Shown in pieces: positions 27,760 through 35,227 of a DNA stretch of 64,000 nucleotides; position 1 is the stretch's first letter, and every line of letters begins with the position of its first letter. Both the position numbers and the translations under genes were made by a program. The DNA lies in contig NZ_AP028947.1 of NCBI RefSeq assembly GCF_036323495.1, positions 1-64,000 of the forward strand. The letters run 5' to 3'. Origin of the DNA: Limnobacter thiooxidans. Lineage in GTDB: Bacteria > Pseudomonadota > Gammaproteobacteria > Burkholderiales > Burkholderiaceae_B. The notes beneath the pieces are model-generated. The model was not told where the DNA came from, ran no database searches, and saw nothing but the letters and a program-made list of their open reading frames with translations.

Positions 27760-28260
27760 TTAAAGGCGATACTTCACATTCAACTGGCGAAGAGTCGAAA
27801 AAACGTTTTGGTATGGCACACCAAATCGAATGCATACATCAGGCAACTTAACTTGGTTGCGTGATTCGGGCCTGGATTCTTCCATCGTCACTACTGTCCA
27901 GCCCTTAACCTTTGCGAAGGCAACTAGCCAGCCATCTGCGCCGGTCGCGAATTTGGCTTTTGCAGTGTCTTGAAACTGTGAGTTTTGTTGAACCCAAAGC
28001 ATAATCTCGCTGAAAGCGTTTGCCACTTCCAATGTAGCGCTGCTCAAGAAAAACGACCTAGGAATTACATTGTTCGTCCATTGAACCAAGCTGTCGTCAT
28101 CGCGACCTTGCAGCAGCTCACTACGGATACGATCCAGGCTAAATACAGAGCCCTCTAGGTGTTTTGTTTGCAGGCTTTCCCAGAAACCTGGGCAGAGGTC
28201 GAATGCGTAATAACTGTTTTTGGCGGTAATTAAAACATCAGAGTCGATTAGGTAGCTCAT
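27760..28260 (-). CDS. PIN-domain protein (DUF4411-like)
   Basis: A 166-residue PIN-fold protein, usually an RNase. It starts MSYLIDSDVLITAKNSYYAF, with the first acidic pair of the family; GADGWLVAFAK near 107 and a late Asp (KLPDVC) complete a PIN-like set. The pattern matches DUF4411 proteins. The ATG overlaps the stop of the ImmA/IrrE-type gene (ATGA), and in many genomes these two families occur together as a toxin-antitoxin-like pair. It probably acts on RNA in the cytoplasm. Confidence 0.78.
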   Translation of the reverse strand: MSYLIDSDVLITAKNSYYAFDLCPGFWESLQTKHLEGSVFSLDRIRSELLQGRDDDSLVQWTNNVIPRSFFLSSATLEVANAFSEIMLWVQQNSQFQDTAKAKFATGADGWLVAFAKVKGWTVVTMEESRPESRNQVKLPDVCIRFGVPYQNVFSTLRQLNVKYRL

Positions 28261-29414
28261 CTGGGAAGGTCCATCCCCAGTCTTTTTGCATAGTCCTGAA
28301 ATGCCCCGCCATTTAGGCCCGTAAGCTCGTACGCCTCTTTAAATCCAATTCTGCCTTCTTTTGCTGCTCGGATTACTTGCAACGCGAACTGAGTTCCAAC
28401 GCGGGTATTCTGATTATTGTAAAAATCTCCGCCGCCTGCTCTGTCATTTTTCTTTTTGCGTTCTCTGTTAACGTAGTCGTCATAGAATTCAAAGAATGCC
28501 TGGCGATCTACAAGTCGTAGATCCATTGCCCGCCTCCCAATTACGATGGGACTCACCTTGAATCGGCTTGCTAAAGTTTCAAATGGCGAAGCATCCCGTT
28601 TGACGCTTTGCCAAATAGCGCGAAGTTCACTTTCGGGAACCAAGAATTCCGCTGCCGCTTGGTCACAAAAAACTTCGACTGACCCTCCATCTGGAAAAAT
28701 TCCCTGGAAGCCAGAGAGTCCCGAGCCTTCCGCACCCAGCCATAGGTGGGCGAGCTCGTGTGCGAGGGTAAACATTTGAGCAGATTTTGCATCCGCACCG
28801 TTAACAAAAATCAAGGGCGCATATTTATCGCTCAGCGCAAAACCGCGAAACTCTGCAACATTAAGAGCTCTGTGGGTGTTATTTCCCACAACGCCGTTGA
28901 TTACGGCAATCACACCTAAAGACTCTATTGATTCACGTAACAGGCTGACCGCAGCCTGCCAGTTGGCGACTTTCGCTGCCCAACCATCCTCGAGTCTCAA
29001 TGCACGTCGCATTTCACGGCCAATAGCGAGAGCATTGTCCCCTATACGAGCACTTCCGATGAAATCCAGCGGCTCAGCTTCACACTCCAGACGAGTCTCT
29101 TTCATCCAGGTTTGTCTGCGTTGCATTGCATAGATGGTGTCTAGTAATTCCGGACTCGGAGAAGGAGATTGGACCCCAATAGTGCGGAAATCTGCAATCG
29201 GTAGAGGAATGTCGGGAGGTTCGGGGAGGAACAAATATCCGAAGGGCACTCGCGTTGTTCTAGCGAAGTCCTCTAATTGCTTGAAAGTTGGAAAAACGCC
29301 TTCGTGTCCCCAATCTGCCAACTCGGGAAATTTGCTTGCAAGATCCGAAGCACTCAACTGCGCGCGGTTCAAGGCCCACTGTATTAAATTCGGCTTGACT
29401 GCCACACGATTCAT
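28257..29414 (-). CDS. ImmA/IrrE-type metallopeptidase (COG2856-like)
   Basis: A 385-residue protein whose zinc-protease motif HELAH is at 219-223, with a downstream Glu in VFCDQAAAEFLVP as third ligand region. The N-terminal 60 residues resemble the degenerate helix-turn-helix of this family. ImmA-type proteases cleave repressors or antitoxins. The ribosome site AGAGG precedes the ATG by 5 bases. TATAAT (minus strand, 29433..29438) is a good -10, with only a weak -35. It is the first gene of a two-gene operon with the PIN protein and could control it. Confidence 0.82.
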   Translation of the reverse strand: MNRVAVKPNLIQWALNRAQLSASDLASKFPELADWGHEGVFPTFKQLEDFARTTRVPFGYLFLPEPPDIPLPIADFRTIGVQSPSPSPELLDTIYAMQRRQTWMKETRLECEAEPLDFIGSARIGDNALAIGREMRRALRLEDGWAAKVANWQAAVSLLRESIESLGVIAVINGVVGNNTHRALNVAEFRGFALSDKYAPLIFVNGADAKSAQMFTLAHELAHLWLGAEGSGLSGFQGIFPDGGSVEVFCDQAAAEFLVPESELRAIWQSVKRDASPFETLASRFKVSPIVIGRRAMDLRLVDRQAFFEFYDDYVNRERKKKNDRAGGGDFYNNQNTRVGTQFALQVIRAAKEGRIGFKEAYELTGLNGGAFQDYAKRLGMDLPR

Positions 29415-29487
29415 ATATTTTCCTCTGGCACTATTATAGCGGCGTTGGATCCAGGTGGAAGTGACAAATTAGTCAGTAATCTTACGC

Positions 29488-30078
29488 CTATGCACTGGTT
29501 TTACTATGTGTATGGAGTTCCCTTATAAGCTGCATGAACACTTTAGCTGTGGTCAGAGCATCAGAATAGGCGTCATGATGATCCAAGTTCAATCCGTAAA
29601 ACTCAGCCATCGCCTTCAGCCCTCCTCCTTGTTTGCGATACTCAGGAAATCGTTTTTTCACTGCTCTATGTAAATCAAGCCATTCGGCTTTCGGTTTCTC
29701 AATTCCATACTTGTTGCTCAATGCGTTCATCACTTGACGCTCCCGACCCGAATAATGAACGATGAGCCCAGTATGATCAGCGAGGGCCTTGAATTTGCGA
29801 TAGACGGTTTCGCTTGATGGCGATTGGAGTACATCGCGCTTTCGAATTCCGTGGATATTTTTAGAGGCATACCAATCAAACTCACCCAGGTATCTAACAA
29901 GCCGGTTCAACGATTTACGCTCTGACCAATTGGGGCCATTAGTGAACTGAATACAGCCAATTTGAATCAAGCTGGTAAGGTCGTTTGAGTTGGCCATTTC
30001 CAAATCTAAGGATACAAAACTCCCAAACTGCAGAGTGTCGTCAAAGTGCTTCAAAAATTCGATCAAATCTTCTGTCAT
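29488..30078 (-). CDS. DEDDh-type 3'-5' exonuclease
   Basis: A 196-residue exonuclease-fold protein related to DNA polymerase III epsilon and RNase T. Exo motif I is SLDLEMA with Asp25 and Glu27; the Exo III signature is DHHDAYSDALTTAK near the C-terminus, containing the histidine and aspartate. It lacks extra domains. The start is ATG at 30078; a TTG four codons earlier is possible, and neither has a strong ribosome site. It could degrade DNA or RNA during defence or repair. It stands between the ImmA/PIN pair and a uracil-DNA-glycosylase-like gene, same strand. Confidence 0.8.
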   Translation of the reverse strand: MTEDLIEFLKHFDDTLQFGSFVSLDLEMANSNDLTSLIQIGCIQFTNGPNWSERKSLNRLVRYLGEFDWYASKNIHGIRKRDVLQSPSSETVYRKFKALADHTGLIVHYSGRERQVMNALSNKYGIEKPKAEWLDLHRAVKKRFPEYRKQGGGLKAMAEFYGLNLDHHDAYSDALTTAKVFMQLIRELHTHSKTSA

Positions 30079-30168
30079 TCTTGTTGCCAAACGGTCAGCC
30101 AGATTACGCTGGGTCGGTGTGTAATAAGAATTAACGTGTTAACTCAAGACTTACTAAAACTAATCGCT

Positions 30169-30972
30169 CTAGACAGTAGTTTGTAACACGGAAATTTTAT
30201 TCATGATTTCTTTTTTACGAGAGTCTAGTAGCGCAGTATTTGTTTTGATTGAACAGATCTCCGCTTTCTTCTGACCCAAGAAATATTTGACTCGTTCCCC
30301 GTTCTGACCACCAGGATGTGGCATACCGAAAAGAACTCTTTTTGGATCTATGAGTCCCTGTTCACAAAGTTCTTGAATAGCCTTATCAACGGTTGGGCCA
30401 AGAGGCAATAGCAAGGCGTCCTTTGCTACAGATATTTGATGCAGCAAACCGTCGAAGATCTGCTTGCGCAATAGATCATTCTTCATCGGATTGGGAGTTC
30501 CGTTATATGGCGTTCCGTCGAGCAAGAATGTGGCGTTGCTGATCAGTGAAGTTGTGTGGACTAAGTGCGAATGAGTTCCAAAAAATGACTCGCAAGTTGG
30601 TACGCCAGCATATTTATGAAGCCCAACTACATCCAACAGCTTCACGAGATTGATTCTTAAATCCCCCGAAAATGCACCAGCTAGCTTCGTAACTTTTAAT
30701 ACCTGTTGCTCATCAAGCCCTTGTCGTATTGCGCTCCTGAATGCTGTGAGGGCGTTTCGTAGTTGGGTAGGACCTGGAGTGATGCCGATAATCATCAACT
30801 TGGCTTGCGGGTTTTGCCATTCAAACGGACAGTAGATGACTCTAACTTTGTCATTTTTTTCGATAGTAAGATGATTAATCAGGTAATCAATATTTTTGAG
30901 TTGATCGTCCGTCAATTCGCGAATACGGTCTGCATACAGTTGATAGTTAGATAACTTACTTTGTTGATTCAT
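30169..30972 (-). CDS. Uracil-DNA-glycosylase-superfamily-like protein
   Basis: A 267-residue protein. The sequence KLMIIGITPGPTQ near residue 58 resembles the first motif of the uracil-DNA glycosylase superfamily, and GMPHPGGQNGERVKYFLG near 215 resembles the late H-P-S-x-x-N motif with changes. The fold may therefore be conserved while the chemistry differs. The ribosome site AGGGA lies 5 bases before the ATG. Neighbouring nuclease genes suggest a role in handling modified or foreign DNA; this is inference. Confidence 0.55.
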   Translation of the reverse strand: MNQQSKLSNYQLYADRIRELTDDQLKNIDYLINHLTIEKNDKVRVIYCPFEWQNPQAKLMIIGITPGPTQLRNALTAFRSAIRQGLDEQQVLKVTKLAGAFSGDLRINLVKLLDVVGLHKYAGVPTCESFFGTHSHLVHTTSLISNATFLLDGTPYNGTPNPMKNDLLRKQIFDGLLHQISVAKDALLLPLGPTVDKAIQELCEQGLIDPKRVLFGMPHPGGQNGERVKYFLGQKKAEICSIKTNTALLDSRKKEIMNKISVLQTTV

Positions 30973-31065
30973 ATTTCCCTGAGATGTATGAAATTTAAGA
31001 AGCTCTTTATGAGCAAATTTCTGCGGCTCATGGCCGATACAAGGTTAAATTTTGGTTATCAGCCG

Positions 31066-32019
31066 TCATTTAAACAGAATGAAATGAGCTTTAAGGCGCT
31101 CAGCTTCAAGGCGGCTTTTTAGTTCGTGGATTGTAAGTGCGAGGTCGTAACTCGATACTTTTATGAAATGCCCCCATGCTGCAACAGCATCAAGTGGGAG
31201 ATCTAAATCCCCGACGTTTAATTTGCCTAAGATTGTTTTAAACCATACTTCTTTAATAGGATTTTCCAAATTAAACAGATCTCGAGCTTGTTCAAGCGAT
31301 TGCGTAAAAAACTCCAACACATGATTGGGGGCGTGAAACACATCAGGGAGCTTTATTGCCTGTTGTTTGTCACCAAGATATACGGTCTCTTTCCACCCAC
31401 GAGAGACAAGCCATGCACGCGCTTCTTTTTTGGTGACATAAGTTCGGTTTTCGAACTTAAGAAGCGCTGGGAACCCCTCAAGTTTTTTACTAGCCATATT
31501 TCGAATTGTTTTCTCATCTAGATCCGCAAGGCCAGCGAGGTCGGTAAGGAATATGCATGGCTCACCATCTATGAATTGAGTATTCATGTTGTTTGAATCC
31601 AGCTCCCACCGTTGAAAATATTTTTTTACAAAATGGTTAACAATCTCATAAGAGCGTATGGCATTGAAATTTTGTTCGTCTGTGTTGTAGGAGATGAAAA
31701 GAAGCAGATGTTCAAACGCTCCCCAAAAGGGAATGCAGCTCTCTTCTTCATCTTCTGGTTCAGTTGACGGGTCATCAATTCCATCGGTACCGTAGTCATA
31801 AACTTTCTCAAACCATTTCATAAGATCACCCGATAGAAACTTTCGAACATTCGGGTCTTCCATGGCAATTTGAACGTTGGATACGCTTAACTCATATCCT
31901 TGAATTTCCTCTGGCAAATCTTTGCTTGGGTTGTGCCCAACAATCCGCCAAAGATTTGAGTAAAAGCCCAAGATCAATGCACGGGCGTGCAGTAAGAATG
32001 CTTCTTTAGTGATGTCCAT
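31066..32019 (-). CDS. Hypothetical protein with central HTH-like segment
   Basis: A 317-residue soluble protein with no recognised family. The acidic stretch DDPSTEPEDEEES lies near 85. A central segment (about 155-215) reads like an excisionase/MerR-type helix-turn-helix: FLTDLAGLADLDEKTIRNMA, then a strand and TKKEARAWLVSRGW. The rest is helical. The ribosome site AGGA precedes the ATG by about 6 bases. It lies 32 bp downstream of the DUF4258 gene, probably in one operon, so it may act with that small protein. Confidence 0.55.
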   Translation of the reverse strand: MDITKEAFLLHARALILGFYSNLWRIVGHNPSKDLPEEIQGYELSVSNVQIAMEDPNVRKFLSGDLMKWFEKVYDYGTDGIDDPSTEPEDEEESCIPFWGAFEHLLLFISYNTDEQNFNAIRSYEIVNHFVKKYFQRWELDSNNMNTQFIDGEPCIFLTDLAGLADLDEKTIRNMASKKLEGFPALLKFENRTYVTKKEARAWLVSRGWKETVYLGDKQQAIKLPDVFHAPNHVLEFFTQSLEQARDLFNLENPIKEVWFKTILGKLNVGDLDLPLDAVAAWGHFIKVSSYDLALTIHELKSRLEAERLKAHFILFK

Positions 32020-32051
32020 GAGATTCCTATTGGATTGAGAGTAATGATTAG

Positions 32052-32345
32052 TTAGTGAGCTCGAGCAACGGTTATCACGTCATCGTCACTAACAATTAAA
32101 TACAAATCAGTAAGCTGATTTTCTAGTTTGGCGAAGCGCTTAACACCCAGTGAACTTCGCAACTCGCTTAGGGCAATTTTGTCCATGTAAATGCTCATGC
32201 AGCCTTGTCCAACATGACGTTCTTTGCCATAAGTGAGAGCAAATTCAATTGCTTCCTGGGACACGCCGCGTTGTTGTGAGCGAATAGCGGCATGTTTAGT
32301 TTTGTTGAACAACACAACGGATTCTAGATTTTTGGTCTGATTCAT
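32052..32345 (-). CDS. DUF4258-family small protein
   Basis: A 97-residue protein with the family pattern: a histidine and several arginines early (KHAAIRSQQRGVSQEAIEFAL), a glycine-containing strand, and a late strand LYLIVSDDDVITVARAH. DUF4258 proteins are small and often found in toxin-antitoxin-like loci; some resemble RelE-fold toxins. No clear antitoxin is next to it; the downstream 317-residue protein with an HTH-like segment is a candidate. Paired inverted repeats lie upstream at 32368..32437. Confidence 0.7.
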   Translation of the reverse strand: MNQTKNLESVVLFNKTKHAAIRSQQRGVSQEAIEFALTYGKERHVGQGCMSIYMDKIALSELRSSLGVKRFAKLENQLTDLYLIVSDDDVITVARAH

Positions 32346-32367
32346 TTGCTTCCCTTACGGTATGTCG

Positions 32368-32437
32368 GTGATATCCCGTTAATCACCATGAAACGAATCT
32401 TACGTTGGAAATTATTCAGTGTCAACAGGGATATCAC
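32368..32437. promoter_or_regulatory. Distant perfect inverted repeat upstream of DUF4258 gene
   Basis: GTGATATCCC (32368..32377) and GGGATATCAC (32428..32437) are perfect complements 50 bp apart. Each contains the palindrome GATATC. Two such sites flanking the promoter region would suit a looping or cooperative repressor of the minus-strand operon. Confidence 0.45.
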
Positions 32438-32537
32438 AAATATCATAATTATTTTTGACCGATGCGGATCGCTTGGACTAGCCCAGTTATTCATAGTTTG
32501 CATGGCGATTGAGTTGTAGCTTTAATAAACGAATTTT

Positions 32538-32855
32538 GTGTCTGTAAAATTGATGAAGAAGTTCACAGTCTTATTCGTAAACATTCCAAAGGCGATGCTG
32601 ATGAAAAAGCTTTCTTACGTTGTTAAGCGTGGCGGGTCAGTCGGGACGGTTCTTACGCCTCATTTACATGAGGACAATCACTTTGTCGTCAGTCTCACTC
32701 GCTATGAGAAGGATTATCAAAGAGTGAAAAGGGAACAAGACTTGGTCGAGTGGGTGCGCAAGGGCTATAGTGTACGAATGAGTAACCAATCAGTTAAATC
32801 TCATCGTTCGCCAAGCCTCATAACACCGAGCTCTATCGAAATTCGAGAGATTTAA
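32538..32855 (+). CDS. Small hypothetical protein
   Basis: Up to 105 residues from a GTG at 32538, or 100 from ATG at 32553; no start has a good ribosome site. The protein is basic, with a central region TRYEKDYQRVKREQDLVEWV and a serine-rich tail. No family recognised. It is the last possible gene before the distal transposon end and could be a weakly expressed or decaying gene. Confidence 0.35.
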   Translation: MSVKLMKKFTVLFVNIPKAMLMKKLSYVVKRGGSVGTVLTPHLHEDNHFVVSLTRYEKDYQRVKREQDLVEWVRKGYSVRMSNQSVKSHRSPSLITPSSIEIREI

Positions 32856-32927
32856 GAATCTACGAACTTTGACCTGAAGTCGGTTTGTAAGTCTCTGATT
32901 TGAATTGGATTTTTGAAGGAAAAATTT

Positions 32928-33030
32928 TTGGCCATTTATTTCGCAGCAACTTGGCCAACTATTTTTCTGAAACCCTTGGGGAAGTGCTTCTGGCCGTTGG
33001 GGTTTTGGTCATTTATTTTTTCGCTCCACA
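32928..33030. repeat. Distal transposon end: terminal inverted repeat plus three TnsB-type sites
   Basis: Read on the minus strand, the terminus starts TGTGGAGCGAA at 33030. Sites AAATAAATGACCA (33006..33018), AAATAGTTGGCCA (32952..32964) and AAATAAATGGCCA (32929..32941) follow. All are opposite in orientation to the repeats at 5395..5428. Spread over about 100 bp, they resemble the left end of Tn7, while the other end has tightly packed sites. Confidence 0.85.
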
Positions 33031-33035
33031 GTCAA
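33031..33035. repeat. Right copy of 5-bp target site duplication (GTCAA)
   Basis: It is identical to 5378..5382 and directly follows the last base of the transposon. Joined to gyrB, it restores TAA-GTCAA-AAAAGTC and the native terminator. Confidence 0.9.
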
Positions 33036-33055
33036 AAAAGTCAGGTTATTCAATA

Positions 33056-33091
33056 AAAAAAGCTTTCGCTTTCACCAGCGAAAGCTTTTTT
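33056..33091. terminator. Bidirectional terminator, ancestral gyrB terminator
   Basis: A 15-bp stem (AAAAAGCTTTCGCT against AGCGAAAGCTTTTT) with loop TTCACC has T-runs in both directions. Before insertion it ended gyrB, about 20 bp from its stop, as well as the convergent minus-strand gene, whose stop codon lies in the loop. It now serves the latter. Confidence 0.88.
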
Positions 33092-34946
33092 CCTTGTTCG
33101 ATACAGAATCGGAAAAATCACCACGCCATCCTTCCAGCCTTGCGGACAAATGGGCCAAACCTTGTGCCAACAAGGTAGGAGCAGCCAAAATACACATCAG
33201 TATGCCGATGTTTGTGGCTGACAAAGTGACTTCTTCAGAGGTACCAACACCGAAATCGTGGGTCGATGGACCACCACCTGTTTCGGCCACCGCGATTGGA
33301 ATGACAGTGCCAAAAATAACGGCCAGTGCTGCACCCCCGAAAAATCGTCCAAGGCTGTTGCACATAGTTCGTGATGCCGGGCTTGTACCCAACAGTTCGT
33401 GTGCGGTGTAAGTCAGATTACTAAAAATTCTGGACAGATTTGCATTGCAGGCCAGCACCATGTTCATGTTGAACAGGCGGATACCCTCCGCCAAGGTAAT
33501 GAGACAACGTGTAATTGGGCCGTATTGGTGGCGATGCTTGGCCATGTAGCTACCGGAATAGGCAATACGGTTACGGAACAAGGGATTTTTTTCCATTTTG
33601 GCTTGCGCTTTCAAATACTCGGGTGAAGTCCACTTCTCAAATCTTCTTGCCATACTGGTTTCAAAGGTACCGTCGAACTTTTTTGCCAGTGGAATCAGTT
33701 TTTTCAATAAATAGGTGTGGAATTTTGGGGTGAGGTTGTCCTCAAGATTTTTACGCATGTCCACTGTGTTTTTTGGAGCAGCTTCGATATCTGCATGCTC
33801 CACCATGCCCAACAACGCAACCCATTGCCTGTCCATGGCTTTGACCTTTTTCGTGTAAATGTATCGGGACCAAAGGCTGGCATTTTTGGGGTCTGGTTTG
33901 TTTGGTACTTGAAGAAATTCGCCTGCAAAATCAAACAGCGCTTCCATGTTCTCGGTGTCACTTGCGGAAGGATTGATCCTCGCCAAGGCCTGGGTAAGAA
34001 CTTTGGGCGTCCCGTCTGCATTCAAACCTGAGTTGTCGATTTTCTTCAAAAGGCCACGCTTGCCTTTCATGGCTTGTCCCATCATTTTGATCAATTCAGG
34101 ATTGTTCTGGACAGATTTCAAGCGGAACACCAGTTTTTGAAGAGTGGTATTCAGATCTCTTTCAAGGTGTGCAATCTGTTTATCGCTCAGATCCTGTTTC
34201 TCGATATAGGCTTGACTCGCCCAACCGAACGCACTGCCAAAACCCCCCATGGCTGATGACATGGCCGGAAAAGCGATGATGACAGGGGCTGCTTTTGCAC
34301 CGGCAATTTTCACGGATTCAGGGATGAATTTGTGTAGCCAGGACAACAACTCAGTGGTGGCCACCCCAATAAAACCCAGTGCACCCAGCATAAACACCTT
34401 GTTGCGTGTGCTTTGCTCATCTGGTTTTTTCAGCGCAGTGTTTCGCAGCAGGTTGGAAGTCATTCCCGTTGGTGCAGCGAACATTTCACAGACCCCATGG
34501 AAACGGTGGGCAATCCGGGACATGTCGTAGGCTTTCTGGTTGTTTTCACTGGCACCGCATTCTTTGGAATAGTGTCGACCATTAAACCGGATAAAATCTT
34601 CCCGCATGAGCCTGTTTTGTACGGCATTGGAGTTCCAGACCATGGAATTGAATTGTTGAGGCGTAAAGTTTTCGCCTGTCTGTCCTTCCAGCTTGCGTGC
34701 CCGGTAAGCTTTCCTGGTGATGGCAGCCTGAAGATAATGGCTTGATTCAAAATAGGCTTTTGCCATGATATTCGGTCCGCGCGACGCGCCAACAAACTCA
34801 CAGATGCGTTTCCAACGGTGGCGCACTTTGTACACATCACCAGTCACATGTGCATGCCCCGACTTTCTGGCAATCATCTTCTTGCCCGCCAAGTTTTGTG
34901 CGGGAGTGAATGCTGTCAGTTTTTGCGCGTGTATTCGCATATTCAC
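33072..34946 (-). CDS. Large hypothetical membrane protein
   Basis: About 624 residues of unknown family. Hydrophobic segments occur near 175-200, 215-240, 550-575 and 590-615, with a long hydrophilic, basic middle. The start is taken as GTG at 34946 because GGAG lies 6 bases before it; the ATG at 34940 is two codons on and equally possible. The basic N-terminal part shows no signal peptide. The stop lies in the terminator loop. It is in normal-GC chromosome, outside the transposon, and was the convergent neighbour of gyrB. A secreted effector or envelope protein is possible; nothing in the sequence decides. Confidence 0.65.
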   Translation of the reverse strand: MNMRIHAQKLTAFTPAQNLAGKKMIARKSGHAHVTGDVYKVRHRWKRICEFVGASRGPNIMAKAYFESSHYLQAAITRKAYRARKLEGQTGENFTPQQFNSMVWNSNAVQNRLMREDFIRFNGRHYSKECGASENNQKAYDMSRIAHRFHGVCEMFAAPTGMTSNLLRNTALKKPDEQSTRNKVFMLGALGFIGVATTELLSWLHKFIPESVKIAGAKAAPVIIAFPAMSSAMGGFGSAFGWASQAYIEKQDLSDKQIAHLERDLNTTLQKLVFRLKSVQNNPELIKMMGQAMKGKRGLLKKIDNSGLNADGTPKVLTQALARINPSASDTENMEALFDFAGEFLQVPNKPDPKNASLWSRYIYTKKVKAMDRQWVALLGMVEHADIEAAPKNTVDMRKNLEDNLTPKFHTYLLKKLIPLAKKFDGTFETSMARRFEKWTSPEYLKAQAKMEKNPLFRNRIAYSGSYMAKHRHQYGPITRCLITLAEGIRLFNMNMVLACNANLSRIFSNLTYTAHELLGTSPASRTMCNSLGRFFGGAALAVIFGTVIPIAVAETGGGPSTHDFGVGTSEEVTLSATNIGILMCILAAPTLLAQGLAHLSARLEGWRGDFSDSVSNKEKSFRW

Positions 34947-35077
34947 TGTTGTCTCCAATCGCACAAAAAAGGTGCGTTGTATGTTTTATATGCTTTTAAA
35001 CATGTCACAAACTGTCAAAAAATCCAAAATCGGGGCGATAGGTATCACCCGTTAAGTGTCACTTTATTCGTTAAAGT

Positions 35078-35105
35078 TTGACAAATTAAGGGTTATCCCT
35101 ATTTA
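35078..35105 (+). promoter_or_regulatory. Candidate promoter of patatin-like gene
   Basis: TTGACA at 35078..35083, a 16-bp spacer and TATTTA at 35100..35105. It implies a leader of about 115 bases before the ATG at 35228. The rest of 34947..35227 shows no gene. Confidence 0.5.
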
Positions 35106-35227
35106 TTGTGCACCGCAATAGAGCAGGGGCGTGTTGTTAAATGAGTGCCTTTAGTGGATTCCATCCACTCAAGTCTGTTGCACTGCGGTAGCATCTCCGG
35201 CTGATCCTGAATTTTTTGAAAATAAGT

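Larger units (their letters stand above)
5383..33030 (+). mobile_element. Tn7-like transposon inserted immediately 3' of gyrB
   Basis: This 27,648-bp element is bounded by inverted ends that both start TGTGGAGCGAA (5383..5393, and reverse complement 33020..33030). It is flanked by GTCAA duplications. Internal repeats with core AAATARWTGRCCA occur at both ends in opposite orientation, as expected for TnsB sites. It encodes TnsA, TnsB, TnsC and TniQ in one operon. The tnsA-proximal end faces the 3' end of gyrB, the same geometry as Tn7 beside glmS. Cargo includes a toxin-antitoxin pair, type I restriction-modification and several nuclease-like or regulatory proteins. No Cas genes or CRISPR repeats are visible. 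Intact ends and all four core genes suggest it is recent or still mobile. Confidence 0.93.

Noticed and set aside
5383..33030. CRISPR-guided Tn7-like element
   Set aside because: No cas genes, no repeat-spacer arrays, and the TniQ is long and TnsD-like.
32900..33178. A 92-codon frame across the distal transposon end
   Set aside because: It runs through the TnsB-type sites, the target duplication and the terminator stem-loop, so it cannot be a gene.
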